Shown piece after piece: positions 17,889 through 27,764 of a DNA stretch of 64,000 nt. Source of the stretch: Mucilaginibacter daejeonensis. GTDB taxonomy: Bacteria; Bacteroidota; Bacteroidia; Sphingobacteriales; Sphingobacteriaceae. The translations under genes were made by a program, and so were the position numbers. The notes below the pieces were generated by a model. The model worked only from the letters and a program-made list of their open reading frames with translations, was not told the origin of the DNA and did no database searches. The stretch covers positions 2,976,001 to 3,040,000 of the forward strand of contig NZ_CP086068.1 of NCBI RefSeq assembly GCF_020783335.1. The letters are read 5' to 3'. How positions within the stretch are numbered: position 1 is the stretch's first letter; every line of letters starts with the position of its first letter.

Positions 17889-19645
17889 CCGTTATGCCAG
17901 CGCTGCTATTATATCTGTTAAAAGTGAACGTGGCCCTGCTGCTTTTTTGCCTGGGCTACTATGCCATACTGCGTAAGTTAACTTTCTATACGCTCAACCG
18001 CGTATACCTGGTACTGGCCATCGTGTTCAGTACCATATACCCACTGGTTGACCTGAGCGCATTTGTTGAACGCCACGAAAAACTGGCCACCCCAATAAGC
18101 TATATGGTGATCAATATGAACGTGCGGGCCGCTCAACTGATACGACCTGTGACAGAGACCAACTACTGGGACTGGGTGCTTATGTTGTTTTGGACCGGCG
18201 TAACGGTAATGAGTGTCAGGCTTGTTCTACAATTTTGGTCGTTGATGCGATTGCACCAGCGATCAAGACCGGCCAATGTTGCCGGCCACAAAGTAAGGCT
18301 GATCAGTCACGAAGTAGACCCCTTCTCCTTTTGGCAAAGCATTTATATTCATCTACAACAACATACGCCTGAAGAGTTAGGGCCGATCATTGCACACGAG
18401 CAGGTGCATGTGAAGCAATGGCACAGCCTGGACGTTTTGCTGGCCGAACTAAGCCTGGTGTTCTACTGGTTCAACCCCGGGGTATGGCTCATTAAAAAAG
18501 CCATTAGCGAGAACCTTGAATTCATTACCGACCAACAGATCCTGCAGCAAGGCGTTGATGCCCGGGAGTATCAATACAGCCTGCTTTATGCCAGCCTGAA
18601 CACATCTCCTAATGCCATGGTAAACCATTTTAATGTATCTACTATCAAAAAACGTATCATGATGATGAACTCCAAAAGATCTTCGGCGTACAGCCTAACC
18701 CGGTATAGCTTTGTGTTACCTGCTATATTGGTGCTACTATTCACCTTTGGCACAACCAAAGCTGCCTACATCAAAAAAAGCCTTACCTCTGCCGGTAAAG
18801 CGACCGATCATCTTATCTCAGGACTTTCGGCCGGTATCAGTTTCCCTGAAAACGAAAAACTTGACCTCAGCAAAGAGGCCGCCCTACGCCAACGGACACT
18901 TAAAGCCGCTGTTGACCTGGCCAATGATGCGGGCATAAGTACTGACACCCCTAAGACAGGCGGCAAAAAAGCCAGCTCTGCTCAGTATATGGTGGATGGA
19001 AAATTTATAAAGCGATCGGCCCTTCCCAAGATCGAACCCAACGATGTCGACAAAGTGTTCGTGTTCAAGGGCAATGAAGCGAAGGACTTTTTTGGTGACA
19101 AAGCGAAAGACGGGATCGTGCTGATCATGACCAAACATGGCGCCAACTCGCCGGAGGCTATCGCCATTAAAGAACGGATACCGATGATCATGAAGGAATA
19201 CCGTTCACAACAGCAGACAGCCTACCGTCCAACGCAACGTCCCGGGGTAGGTGCTAACATTGACAGTCAAATAACGGTGAACCTCATGAAAGTGCTCATG
19301 ACCAAAGCGGATACCAACCGATATGGCCTCGGTTCTATTACCAAGGCGACCTCTGGAACTAAAGCCGACACGATCGCCAAAATGAGAAGAAGTGGCGTCG
19401 CTTTTACTGTTCCGGCGAACAGCCATCTGATGACGATAAAGACATCAATGCTGAATGGAAAAGACCCTCTATACGTGGTTAACGGACAGACCTTAGAAGC
19501 GAATAGAATTATGACGGTCGATATGAATGCCATTGAGTCGATCAACGTTTTAAAAGATTCGGTCGCTACTGCACTCTATGGTAAAAAAGCAACCAACGGC
19601 GTCATCATCGTGACCACCAAAAGAGCGATACCTATCATCAAATAA
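17885..19645 (+). CDS. BlaR1-like M56 metallopeptidase with two TonB-plug-like C-terminal motifs
   Basis: The 586-residue protein has four membrane helices in the first 300 residues. A cytoplasmic M56 zinc-protease motif, AHEQVHVKQWHSLD, lies near residue 171. After the last helix (FVLPAILVLLFTFGT) comes a periplasmic tail. It lacks a penicillin-binding sensor but carries two plug-like strands: KVFVFKGNEAKDFFGDKAKDG followed by IVLIM, and ESINVLKDSVATALYGKKAT then NGVIIVTT, as in SusC plug domains. It probably senses an envelope signal and cleaves the BlaI partner. Confidence 0.9.
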   Translation: MTVMPALLLYLLKVNVALLLFCLGYYAILRKLTFYTLNRVYLVLAIVFSTIYPLVDLSAFVERHEKLATPISYMVINMNVRAAQLIRPVTETNYWDWVLMLFWTGVTVMSVRLVLQFWSLMRLHQRSRPANVAGHKVRLISHEVDPFSFWQSIYIHLQQHTPEELGPIIAHEQVHVKQWHSLDVLLAELSLVFYWFNPGVWLIKKAISENLEFITDQQILQQGVDAREYQYSLLYASLNTSPNAMVNHFNVSTIKKRIMMMNSKRSSAYSLTRYSFVLPAILVLLFTFGTTKAAYIKKSLTSAGKATDHLISGLSAGISFPENEKLDLSKEAALRQRTLKAAVDLANDAGISTDTPKTGGKKASSAQYMVDGKFIKRSALPKIEPNDVDKVFVFKGNEAKDFFGDKAKDGIVLIMTKHGANSPEAIAIKERIPMIMKEYRSQQQTAYRPTQRPGVGANIDSQITVNLMKVLMTKADTNRYGLGSITKATSGTKADTIAKMRRSGVAFTVPANSHLMTIKTSMLNGKDPLYVVNGQTLEANRIMTVDMNAIESINVLKDSVATALYGKKATNGVIIVTTKRAIPIIK

Positions 19646-19663
19646 CCTTGACCTCACACGCGA

Positions 19664-20752
19664 TCAGCTGGCTTCGGCCAGCTTTTCGTGTTCAAGGAGG
19701 TCGAGCAGCGCTTTTTCAGCGGCCCTTAATTCGCTAGCCTTTTCCTCTTTGTCCTCATCCAAGTGACCAATGTATTTAAACAAGTGACCTTCCTCATAAG
19801 CCTTGATAATGGTCGGGTGTACATAATATTTCTTACACACCGTGCGCGTGTTGCCTAAGGTAAGCGCCACATCATCAAGCACGCTGATGATGTTCTTTTT
19901 ACATTGGGTCTGGTTCTCGTATTCGCCAGCCTCCTTGAACGCGAACAACGCGCTCACGCTCCCGGCCCAGGTCCTGAAATCTTTGGCGGTAAAGTCCTCG
20001 CCGGTGATATCCTTTAAGTATGTGTTCACATCGCCCGAGTCGATGGTGCAACGCTTGCCCTCATCGTCATAATATTGAAACAGCTCCTTACCCGGCACAT
20101 CGCGGCATTGTTTCACCAATCGGGCCAAACGCTTACTTTGCAGGGCTATCTTGTGGTATACGCCCTTTTTACCCTTGAACTCGAAATTGATCTTGGTGCC
20201 ATCGATCTTCACATGCTTATCCATCATGGTGGTAAGCCCATAAGAACCGTAAAGTTTTTTATACGATTCGTTACCGATACGGATACTGGTGAGCTCCATT
20301 AAGCGCACCACCAAGGCCAAAACTCGGTCATGGTCGAGGTTACGGCGCAGCAGGTCCTTGTCCACACGCTCGCGTATGGTAGGCAGGTGCGCAGCAAAGG
20401 TCTGTAAACGATGATATTTCGACTGATTTCGAAGTTTGTTCCAATCAGGGTGATAGCGGTATTGCTTACGCCCGGCTGCATCAGTTCCCGTGAACTGCAA
20501 ATGCCCATTCTCGTGCGGCGATATCCAAACATTGGTGTAGGCCGGCGGGATCACCAGCTTACTAAAACGCTGTACCAGCTCCTTGTCCTTCACCAACTTG
20601 CCATCAGGGTCGTAAAAGCTGTAGCCTTTACCACTTTTTTTGCGTGTATAGCCAGGTGTGGTCGTGTCAGACACATAGCGCAGTCCAGCGGCTTTGGCGG
20701 TCACCTTGGGATCGCGGCCGATCTTTTCCAGTTTTTTAAGGAGGCGGTTCAT
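19664..20752 (-). CDS. DNA topoisomerase IB
   Basis: I place the start at 20752 (MNRLLKKLEKIG), giving 362 residues; upstream codons look non-coding. The poxvirus/eukaryote-like bacterial family is recognised by GYSFYDPDGKLV, IPPAYTNVWISPHENGHLQ, DAAGRKQYRYHP, LRNQSKYHRLQ, RIGNESYKKLYGSYGLTT, FRTWAGSVSALFAF and KKYYVHPTII with the active-site Tyr near the end. It relaxes supercoils via a 3'-phosphotyrosine link. Confidence 0.93.
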   Translation of the reverse strand: MNRLLKKLEKIGRDPKVTAKAAGLRYVSDTTTPGYTRKKSGKGYSFYDPDGKLVKDKELVQRFSKLVIPPAYTNVWISPHENGHLQFTGTDAAGRKQYRYHPDWNKLRNQSKYHRLQTFAAHLPTIRERVDKDLLRRNLDHDRVLALVVRLMELTSIRIGNESYKKLYGSYGLTTMMDKHVKIDGTKINFEFKGKKGVYHKIALQSKRLARLVKQCRDVPGKELFQYYDDEGKRCTIDSGDVNTYLKDITGEDFTAKDFRTWAGSVSALFAFKEAGEYENQTQCKKNIISVLDDVALTLGNTRTVCKKYYVHPTIIKAYEEGHLFKYIGHLDEDKEEKASELRAAEKALLDLLEHEKLAEAS

Positions 20753-20841
20753 GATGGTATATCCGTTACAACGTACTACCATATCATTAGTTTGCACTCA
20801 ACGCTTCATGACCTGCCGTGGCGACCACTAAGATCACATGC

Positions 20842-21444
20842 TCACTCTGCAGACCGCGACAGAGCGGCTTGCACCAGTTCGGCACCGCCTTCGCTATACG
20901 CTAATTGGAGGGCGAAGACATGCCCGTGAGCATCCATTTTTAATAAGGAGCGATGAAGGATGTTGATCATCTTTTCGGGGTCATCAGCATATTTTTTCCT
21001 GAAATCTTCATACTGGAACTCAAGAAATATGAGGCATAGCGCGTTCTCCATGGTTTGCACGTCGGCATCCACCTTGATGCGCTTTTTAAGAAGGATCTCG
21101 GTCACGCGGCTTATCTGCTCATCGGCATAGCCCGCTTGTCCCATCAAGCCTGAAGCGATCTCTGCGTGATGCAGGGCAAGGTCTTTACGCCATTTCAGGT
21201 ATGCCTCGCGCCCTTCGGGGTAACTTTCTCGGGGCATCTCCCAGCGGCCAATGTGCTGGCAACGCGAGGCCAACAACAACTCTTCACTGGCCTGCGGATC
21301 AAGTAGAAGCACCCTATCATGAAGCTTCAAGGCAAAAAAATATTCCTGCGGATAGCTTGTTCCCTCCCACTCAAAAGTGCGTGGGTCGTTGCGGTTATAA
21401 GCATCAAAAAGATCAAAGGCGGCCTGGAGTTGCGTCATGGCCAC
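20842..21444 (-). CDS. DUF4202 domain-containing protein
   Basis: This 200-residue, mostly helical protein contains LASRCQHIGRWEMPRESYPE and GREAYLKWRKDLALHHAEIA. With its conserved His/Arg/Trp residues this is the core of the DUF4202 family. The function is not known, although the His-rich helical arrangement recalls HD-type hydrolases. Its last codons face the topoisomerase gene on the same strand, 90 bases apart. Confidence 0.82.
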   Translation of the reverse strand: MAMTQLQAAFDLFDAYNRNDPRTFEWEGTSYPQEYFFALKLHDRVLLLDPQASEELLLASRCQHIGRWEMPRESYPEGREAYLKWRKDLALHHAEIASGLMGQAGYADEQISRVTEILLKKRIKVDADVQTMENALCLIFLEFQYEDFRKKYADDPEKMINILHRSLLKMDAHGHVFALQLAYSEGGAELVQAALSRSAE

Positions 21445-21609
21445 AAGGTAGGTATTTTTTGAACATGGCGTGGATAGCGTCCATGCTGAACGTCCGAGTG
21501 TTGGACCATAAGCGTCGTGTCATTACACCTTCAACATATCAGCGTATGGGCTGTTATAGCAACGGTGCATTAATGCTTATCGTTCCAAAAATATTATCTT
21601 TACCGCCTC

Positions 21610-22341
21610 ATGAGCAGAACCGTAACGCCGTACCAGAACCAGCAAGCGACCAAGAAAGAACAGGTGGCCGATATGTTCAACAACATATCAAAGACCTATG
21701 ATTTTTTGAACCATTTCATGTCATTAGGTATCGACATCGTTTGGCGCAAGATCGCCATCAATGAGCTAAAGGCCGATAAGCCTAAGCGCATCCTTGATGT
21801 GGCCACCGGTACGGGTGACCTCGCCTTTGAGGCGCTATCCATACTGAAGCCTGAGAAGATAGTAGGTGTTGATATATCGGCCGGGATGCTGGAGATCGCC
21901 AAGCAAAAGATAGCCAAACGTGGCCTGGGTCATAAATTCGAAGTTCGTTTGGGCGATTCTGAAAAACTGCCCTTCGAAGCTAACGAATTTGATGCGATCA
22001 CGGTGGCTTACGGGGTACGCAATTTTGAGGACCTGGAGGCAGGCCTTGCAGACATGCTACGTGTAATGAGGCCGGGCGGTAAACTGGTGGTGCTCGAGTT
22101 CTCCAAACCAAGAGTGTTCCCAGTTAAACAGCTTTACAATTTCTATTTTAACTATATCACGCCCGGCATTGGCAAATTGTTCTCTAAAGATTCGCGGGCT
22201 TACACCTACCTACCTGAATCAGTAGCAGCGTTTCCTGATGGCAAGCGGTTCACCGACCTGATGGATAAGGTTGGATACAAAGCCACCAAGAGCCGTCCGC
22301 TAATGTTCGGTATATGCTCGGTGTATACGGGCATCAAGTAG
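21610..22341 (+). CDS. ubiE: Demethylmenaquinone methyltransferase
   Basis: The 243-residue class I SAM methyltransferase begins with EQVADMFNNISKTYDFLNHFMSLGID. It then has the SAM loop LDVATGTGDLAFEAL, VDISAGML, ITVAYGVRNFEDL and LEFSKPRVFPVKQLYNFYFNYITP (all UbiE/MenG signatures). It performs the last methylation of menaquinone synthesis. porT starts two bases after its stop, a linkage known in Bacteroidota. Confidence 0.96.
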   Translation: MSRTVTPYQNQQATKKEQVADMFNNISKTYDFLNHFMSLGIDIVWRKIAINELKADKPKRILDVATGTGDLAFEALSILKPEKIVGVDISAGMLEIAKQKIAKRGLGHKFEVRLGDSEKLPFEANEFDAITVAYGVRNFEDLEAGLADMLRVMRPGGKLVVLEFSKPRVFPVKQLYNFYFNYITPGIGKLFSKDSRAYTYLPESVAAFPDGKRFTDLMDKVGYKATKSRPLMFGICSVYTGIK

Positions 22342-22342
22342 C

Positions 22343-23101
22343 ATGAGAAAAAAAGGAGCCATATTGCTTTGCATGGCAATGCTGCTATCGCACCTGGTGA
22401 TGGCACAAAGCTATGCCTCTGGCGGTGGCGCCGACGATAACGACCTGAGTTTTGGCTTCACCTTTCAGTATGTGATGCAGAACTATAAGATCATTAAGCA
22501 GCCAGACTGGCAAAAACCTTTGTATAACAACGAAGACCCTTTTAATCAGCTTACCACTAACGTGACGAGCATCAGCTCGCGTACCACGCCTGGTTTTGCC
22601 GTAGGTTTCATCACACGCTACCGGTTGACCGAATTTTTGGAAGCACGTACCACTCCCGGTCTCGTATTTGCCGACCGTGAACTGCTCTACACCTTTGCCA
22701 AGCCAACCACACCCAACAGCCAGCTGCAGTACGACGACATGGCCCGGCAGGTACAAACCACTACTATCGAGATACCTTTACTACTAAAGCTGCGCTCCGA
22801 ACGCATAGGCAACTTCAGGGGCTACCTCGTAGGCGGTGCCAAATATTCTATCGCCATGAACAAGGGAGAGCCTGACCGTAATGATGCCCCCCTGCAACAA
22901 AAGATCCAGAACAAGCGGGGCTTTGCTTCGTATGAGGTCGGTTTAGGATGCGACATCTATTTCGAGTACTTTAAAATGTCGCCCGAGATCAAGGTGGGCA
23001 ACTCTTTTGGCAACGTACTGGTGGCCAATAACGTACCGTTGATCTCGCCGCTGAGCAAGCTGTTTCTACAAAGCATCATGTTCAGTTTGCATTTCGAATA
23101 A
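22343..23101 (+). CDS. porT: Type IX secretion protein PorT
   Basis: The protein is 252 residues with a signal peptide ending at VMAQS. The mature part is an outer-membrane beta-barrel of the PorT type: FGFTFQYVMQNYKIIKQPDWQKP, GFAVGFITRYRLTEFLEARTTPGL, LPLLLKLRSERIGNFRGYLVGGAKY-like strands and a C-terminal Phe. PorT is needed for type IX secretion. The tight coupling to ubiE supports the call. Confidence 0.88.
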   Translation: MRKKGAILLCMAMLLSHLVMAQSYASGGGADDNDLSFGFTFQYVMQNYKIIKQPDWQKPLYNNEDPFNQLTTNVTSISSRTTPGFAVGFITRYRLTEFLEARTTPGLVFADRELLYTFAKPTTPNSQLQYDDMARQVQTTTIEIPLLLKLRSERIGNFRGYLVGGAKYSIAMNKGEPDRNDAPLQQKIQNKRGFASYEVGLGCDIYFEYFKMSPEIKVGNSFGNVLVANNVPLISPLSKLFLQSIMFSLHFE

Positions 23102-23186
23102 AGGCTGACAAAGTTCAATTCGTTTGCTCTGCAGGGTCCGCATCCCACATAAAAAACATAATTTTGGCGTTCAAGTTATACTACTT

Positions 23187-23945
23187 ATGGCTAAGATCGC
23201 TTTAATAACAGGGGCTACCGCCGGCATTGGCGAGGCATGTGCCCATCTGTTCGCCCGCGAAGGGTATGACCTTATATTGACCGGCCGCCGTCAGGACCGA
23301 CTTGACCAGCTGGCTCAGCAACTGAACAACACTTATAATGTGCGTATAGCGGTCGCCGCTTTCGATATTCGCGACCGGGAGCAGGTATCGCATCACCTGG
23401 AAACGTTACCGGCCGACCTCAAACAAGTGGACGTGCTGATCAACAACGCCGGTTTGAGCCAGGGCCTCGACCCCATTCAAAATGGCAACGTGGCCGACTG
23501 GGATACCATGATCGATACCAATATCAAAGGCTTACTTTACACCAGCAAGATCGTATCGAACTGGATGATCAGCAATGGCCGTGGCCATATCATCAACCTG
23601 GGCTCGATCGCGGGTAAGGACGTTTATGTGAACGGCAATGTATATTGTGCCACCAAAGCTGCTGTAGATGCGCTGAACAAAGGCATGCGGATGGACCTGC
23701 TGTCACATGGCATCAAGGTGACCGCCATTCATCCTGGAGCAGTGGAGACCGAATTTTCGGAGGTTCGTTTTAAAGGTGATAAGGACCGCGCCAAAAAAGT
23801 ATACGAAGGGTTTACACCACTTACGGCGCAGGATGTTGCCGAGACCATTTGGTTCGTGGCATCACGCCCGGCCCATGTAAACATCAATGACCTGATCCTG
23901 ATGCCTACAGCACAAGCTACGGGCACCATGATACATAGAGGTTAG
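23187..23945 (+). CDS. SDR oxidoreductase, YdfG-like
   Basis: I use the ATG at 23187 (MAKIALITGATAGIGEAC), which directly opens the Rossmann strand. The product has 252 residues, with TGRRQDRLDQL (NADP-type Arg), DVLINNAGLSQG, the Ser in LGSIAGKD, and YCATKAAVDALNKG with the catalytic Tyr/Lys. The tail HPGAVETEFSEVRFKGD is typical of YdfG-like 3-hydroxy acid dehydrogenases. It probably reduces small 3-hydroxy or semialdehyde acids. Confidence 0.9.
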   Translation: MAKIALITGATAGIGEACAHLFAREGYDLILTGRRQDRLDQLAQQLNNTYNVRIAVAAFDIRDREQVSHHLETLPADLKQVDVLINNAGLSQGLDPIQNGNVADWDTMIDTNIKGLLYTSKIVSNWMISNGRGHIINLGSIAGKDVYVNGNVYCATKAAVDALNKGMRMDLLSHGIKVTAIHPGAVETEFSEVRFKGDKDRAKKVYEGFTPLTAQDVAETIWFVASRPAHVNINDLILMPTAQATGTMIHRG

Positions 23946-24073
23946 TGAGTTTAGTTATTAAGCTTAAAGTTATTAAGTTATTAGATAAGATAGCTCAATA
24001 ACTCACAGCTTGATGACCGCAACTTCAATAACCAAATAAATCATTAACTCAGTAACTACACACAACTGAACAC

Positions 24074-24523
24074 ATGTCACTACAGACCCAAATAGACCAG
24101 GATATAAAACAAGCCATGCTGGCTAAACAAAGCGAAAAGTTGCGTGGTCTTAGAGCCATCAAATCGGCTTTGTTGCTGGCCAAGACCGAAAAAGGTGCTG
24201 CCGAAGAGCTAACCGAAGAGGCCGAGATCAAGGTGCTTCAAAAGTTAGTGAAGCAACGCAAGGAATCCGCTGACATATACCAGGCTCAGAACCGCCCTGA
24301 CCTTTACCAGATCGAAACAGAAGAAATGGAAGTGATCGAGGCGTACCTACCCAAACAAATGGACCGTGCCGAGATCGAGACCTACCTGAAAGACCTGATC
24401 GGTCGTGTAGGTGCGACCTCTGTTAAGGACATGGGTAAAGTGATGGGTGCTGCCAACAAAGAACTAGCCGGCAAGGCCGATGGCCGCACCATATCAGAGG
24501 TAGTAAAACAATTACTGGCCTAA
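24074..24523 (+). CDS. GatB/YqeY domain protein
   Basis: This 149-residue protein is the full YqeY domain: QIDQDIKQAMLAKQSEKL, LRAIKSALLLAK, VLQKLVKQRKESADIYQAQNRPDL, EAYLPKQMDR, and the C-terminal VKDMGKVMGAANKELAGKADG. The domain is shared with the tail of GatB and binds tRNA there. The free-standing role is uncertain. It is preceded by a 128-bp AT-rich gap with repeated TTATTAAG and AGTAACT units. Confidence 0.92.
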   Translation: MSLQTQIDQDIKQAMLAKQSEKLRGLRAIKSALLLAKTEKGAAEELTEEAEIKVLQKLVKQRKESADIYQAQNRPDLYQIETEEMEVIEAYLPKQMDRAEIETYLKDLIGRVGATSVKDMGKVMGAANKELAGKADGRTISEVVKQLLA

Positions 24524-24633
24524 TTAAATTTCCTTAATGTTAGGAACTATGTTCCAAACAGCTAATTTTATGCCGTGATGTGACCATCGTTAACATCAAT
24601 GCCGGTCACTTAAATGTATTACTTGTACGTGTT

Positions 24634-25416
24634 ATGAAATTTGTGCTTAAAGAAGAAAAAGGATTTATATACATTGATGAAGGCAAAGGCGATGTACTGC
24701 TGCTGCTTCATGGCCTTATGGGTGCTTTAAGCAACTGGGAAGCGGTGATCGATGAGTTCAAGGACCGGTACCGGGTCATTATCCCTATCCTTCCTATATA
24801 TGATCTGCCTTTGCTTACCACCGGTGTAAAAACACTGAGTAAATACGTGCACCGGTTCATCAGGCACATGGAGCTTGAGAACATCACCCTGATCGGCAAT
24901 TCACTTGGCGGTCATGTGGGACTGATCTATACCCTGGCTCACCCTGAGCGCCTCAAGTCATTGGTGCTTACCGGCAGCTCAGGCTTGTACGAGAACGCAT
25001 TTGGCGGATCTTTCCCACGTCGCGAGAACTATGAGTTCGTGAAGGAAAAGGTAGAATATACTTTTTATGATCCGGCCACAGCCACGAAAGACCTGGTGGA
25101 CGAAGTGTTCATCACCATTAACGATCGCTCAAAGGTGCTGCGCATACTGGCCATGGCCAAATCGGCCATCAGGCACAATATGGCTAAGGAACTGCACAAG
25201 ATCACCATGCCGGTAGGCCTGATCTGGGGCCGTAACGATAAGATCACACCTCCCGAAGTGGCGGTAGAGTTCCATCAGTTGTTCCCGCAATCGAAATTAT
25301 ATTGGATCGATCAGTGCGGACATGCACCGATGATGGAACAACCAGAGGAGTTCAACCGTATATTAAAAGAGTACCTGGGGACGTTAAAGGTCGACCCCGT
25401 AAAACAAGAAGTTTAG
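24634..25416 (+). CDS. Alpha/beta hydrolase
   Basis: The start at 24634 (MKFVLKEEKGFIYIDEGKG) fits the first beta strand. The 260-residue product has the oxyanion segment LLHGLMGALSNWE, nucleophile elbow IGNSLGGHVGLIY (Ser near residue 90), acid region WGRNDKITPPE and QCGHAPMMEQPEEF (His). It is an esterase or hydrolase of unknown substrate. Two bases after its stop begins the CBS gene, and then nadK. Confidence 0.9.
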   Translation: MKFVLKEEKGFIYIDEGKGDVLLLLHGLMGALSNWEAVIDEFKDRYRVIIPILPIYDLPLLTTGVKTLSKYVHRFIRHMELENITLIGNSLGGHVGLIYTLAHPERLKSLVLTGSSGLYENAFGGSFPRRENYEFVKEKVEYTFYDPATATKDLVDEVFITINDRSKVLRILAMAKSAIRHNMAKELHKITMPVGLIWGRNDKITPPEVAVEFHQLFPQSKLYWIDQCGHAPMMEQPEEFNRILKEYLGTLKVDPVKQEV

Positions 25417-25418
25417 TT

Positions 25419-26078
25419 ATGCTTGCGACCGAGTTAGCTGCCAATATCATCCCTCCTGTGGCCACCACTGATCCCATTCAGCTGGCGATCGACCGTATGG
25501 TGGAGTTCAGGGTGAGGCACCTGCCGGTGGTGAACAACAACATTTTTATAGGCTTATTGGCCGAGCAGGACATCACCGAGCCCGACCATACCCTGCCCGT
25601 AAGTGAGTTACCTCACTTACATGTCAACAACTTCATCTTTCAGGAGCAGCACGTTTACGAGGTGATCCGCATGTTCTATGAACAGGAACTCACCATTGTA
25701 CCCATCCTGGATGCGGCAAAGAACTATACCGGCGTAGTGACGCTGAATGCCATGAACGCTTACTTTGCGCAGATCACGGCGGTATCGCAGCCCGGAGGTG
25801 TTATCGTGCTCGATATCAGCAACAAGGATAACTCGATGGCGCAAATGGCCCAGATCGTGGAATCAGATAATGCGCAGATCTTAAGCTCCTACGTTCGCAC
25901 ATTTCCAGACTCCACACGGATGGAAGTGACCCTTAAACTGAATAAACCAGACATTGCTTCTATAAATGCTGCATTTTTGCGGTATGGCTATGATGTAAAG
26001 GCCTCTTTTGACCAGCACGATGGTGATGATGACTCGTTGAACCGCTACGAATCATTCATGAATTACCTTAACATGTGA
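25419..26078 (+). CDS. CBS-domain protein
   Basis: I choose the ATG at 25419 (MLATELAANIIPPVATTD); the frame extends upstream only through the hydrolase gene. The 219-residue product has a CBS pair (MVEFRVRHLPVVNNNIFIGLL and MFYEQELTIVPILDAAKNYTGVV). An ACT-like tail follows (GGVIVLDISNKDNSMAQMAQ, RMEVTLKLNK). CBS pairs bind adenine nucleotides. Position directly before nadK suggests a link to nucleotide or NAD status. Confidence 0.88.
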   Translation: MLATELAANIIPPVATTDPIQLAIDRMVEFRVRHLPVVNNNIFIGLLAEQDITEPDHTLPVSELPHLHVNNFIFQEQHVYEVIRMFYEQELTIVPILDAAKNYTGVVTLNAMNAYFAQITAVSQPGGVIVLDISNKDNSMAQMAQIVESDNAQILSSYVRTFPDSTRMEVTLKLNKPDIASINAAFLRYGYDVKASFDQHDGDDDSLNRYESFMNYLNM

Positions 26079-26086
26079 CCCCGCCG

Positions 26087-26965
26087 ATGACGATATTAAT
26101 TTATGGCCGACGCTTTAACGACACCGTTCTCCCCTACGTACAACAGGTATTTGATGTACTTGCGCAACATGATGTGCAGGTGTACATCCACCACCAGTTC
26201 AACGATACGTTAAAGGAACAGATCAGCAAGGTGCCGTTCCCGGTACTGCAAAGTGAGACCCCGCTGGGTGGAAACATCGATGTGGTGATCACCCTTGGTG
26301 GCGATGGTACCCTGTTAGATATGGTGACCTTTGTGCGCGATAGCGGCATTCCGATCATTGGTATCAACTTTGGTCGCCTGGGATTTTTGGCCAGCGTGAA
26401 CAAGGACGACATTGCCGCAGCACTTTTTGCATTGGTGAACCGTCAGTACACACTTGATAGCCGCGAGATGCTGAGCGTGAGCTCGGAAGCAGAGATATTT
26501 GGCAAGGACAACTTTGCGCTGAACGACATCACCATCCACAAGCGGGATGATGCTGCCATGATCACCATGCACGCCTATCTTGATGGCGAGTTCCTGAACA
26601 CATATTGGGGCGATGGTATCATCATCTCCACCTCTACCGGCTCTACTGCTTACTCGTTAAGCTGCGGCGGGCCGATCATCTATCCGCGCTCTAATACTAT
26701 CGTAGTAACGCCGGTATCGCCTCATAACTTGAACGTGCGCCCGATCGTACTGCCCGATACCAGCACCCTTACCTTTGAGGTGGAAGCACGCAACGCTACC
26801 TGCCTCATATCATGTGATTCACGTACGGCGGTGATCGATAGCAAGTTCAAGTTCGATATTCATAAGGCAGGCTTCCAGGTGAACCTGGTACGCTTACAGA
26901 ACGAAAGCTACCTGGAGACCTTGCGCAAAAAACTATTGTGGGGATTGGACGCCCGCAACTATTAG
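26087..26965 (+). CDS. nadK: NAD kinase
   Basis: The ATG at 26087 (MTILIYGRRF) is preferred to the upstream GTG at 26075, which overlaps the previous gene. The 292-residue enzyme has the catalytic LGGDGTLLDM motif near residue 69, GRLGFLAS, LNDITIHKR and ISTSTGSTAYSLSCGGPII. It phosphorylates NAD to NADP in the cytoplasm. It is followed after ten bases by the DUF6089 gene, a linkage usual in Bacteroidota. Confidence 0.96.
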   Translation: MTILIYGRRFNDTVLPYVQQVFDVLAQHDVQVYIHHQFNDTLKEQISKVPFPVLQSETPLGGNIDVVITLGGDGTLLDMVTFVRDSGIPIIGINFGRLGFLASVNKDDIAAALFALVNRQYTLDSREMLSVSSEAEIFGKDNFALNDITIHKRDDAAMITMHAYLDGEFLNTYWGDGIIISTSTGSTAYSLSCGGPIIYPRSNTIVVTPVSPHNLNVRPIVLPDTSTLTFEVEARNATCLISCDSRTAVIDSKFKFDIHKAGFQVNLVRLQNESYLETLRKKLLWGLDARNY

Positions 26966-26975
26966 CCTTACTGTT

Positions 26976-27764
26976 ATGAAGCGCTTCCTGCTGCTCATCG
27001 CCCTTTGTTTATTTGCGTTACACAGTAATGCTCAGCAATGGGAATTTGGCGTACAGGGTGGCGCAGCAGGTTACATTGGCGACCTTAACCAACGCAACCT
27101 ATTGCAAGTGAGCGGAGCCATGCAGGGGCTTCATTTGCGTTATAATATCAACGGGCATTGGTCCATCAAAGCAAGCCTAAGTAAGGCGCAGGTAGAAGCT
27201 GCGGACAGCACATCCAAATACGCCGAACAACGACAACGCAATCTGAGCTTTTATACACCGTTTACCGAAGGTGCGTTGATCGGCGAGTTCAATTTTATGG
27301 AATACTTGCCCGGCGACCGTTATCATGACTTCACCCCCTTTGTTTACGGAGGTATAGCTGCGGTCAATTACACACCCAAGGCTATTTATAACGGGCAGAC
27401 CTATGACCTGCGTCCCTTGAACCTCGAGCAGTCGCCGCAAACCTACGGTACCACCGCTGTGGCGGTCCCCTTTGGAGCAGGTGTAAAATTCAATCTGTTT
27501 AGCTCAGTAAGCCTCACTGCCGATGTAGGGTATCGCACGGTATATTCAGACCACTTTGACGATGTGAGCGGTAATTATGCCGACCGAAACACCTTTGTTG
27601 ACCCTATCGCCCGGGCACTGTCTGACCGTTCAGGCGAACGGACCGGCGTATATATAGGCACTGCCGGTAGCCAGCGTGGCGACTACCGGAAACACGATAC
27701 CTACGTCTTTTTCGGGCTAAGCCTTTCTTATACTATTCTTGGCCAGAAGTGCTACTATAAGTAA
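26976..27764 (+). CDS. DUF6089 outer-membrane beta-barrel protein
   Basis: The 262-residue protein has a signal peptide (LLIALCLFALHSNAQ). The mature part begins WEFGVQGGAAGYIGDLN. It continues with alternating amphipathic strands and has the conserved FVYGGIAAVNYTPKA and GAGVKFNLFSSVSLTADVGYR. It ends in an aromatic-rich strand. It is probably an outer-membrane protein made with the envelope genes; function unknown. Confidence 0.85.
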   Translation: MKRFLLLIALCLFALHSNAQQWEFGVQGGAAGYIGDLNQRNLLQVSGAMQGLHLRYNINGHWSIKASLSKAQVEAADSTSKYAEQRQRNLSFYTPFTEGALIGEFNFMEYLPGDRYHDFTPFVYGGIAAVNYTPKAIYNGQTYDLRPLNLEQSPQTYGTTAVAVPFGAGVKFNLFSSVSLTADVGYRTVYSDHFDDVSGNYADRNTFVDPIARALSDRSGERTGVYIGTAGSQRGDYRKHDTYVFFGLSLSYTILGQKCYYK

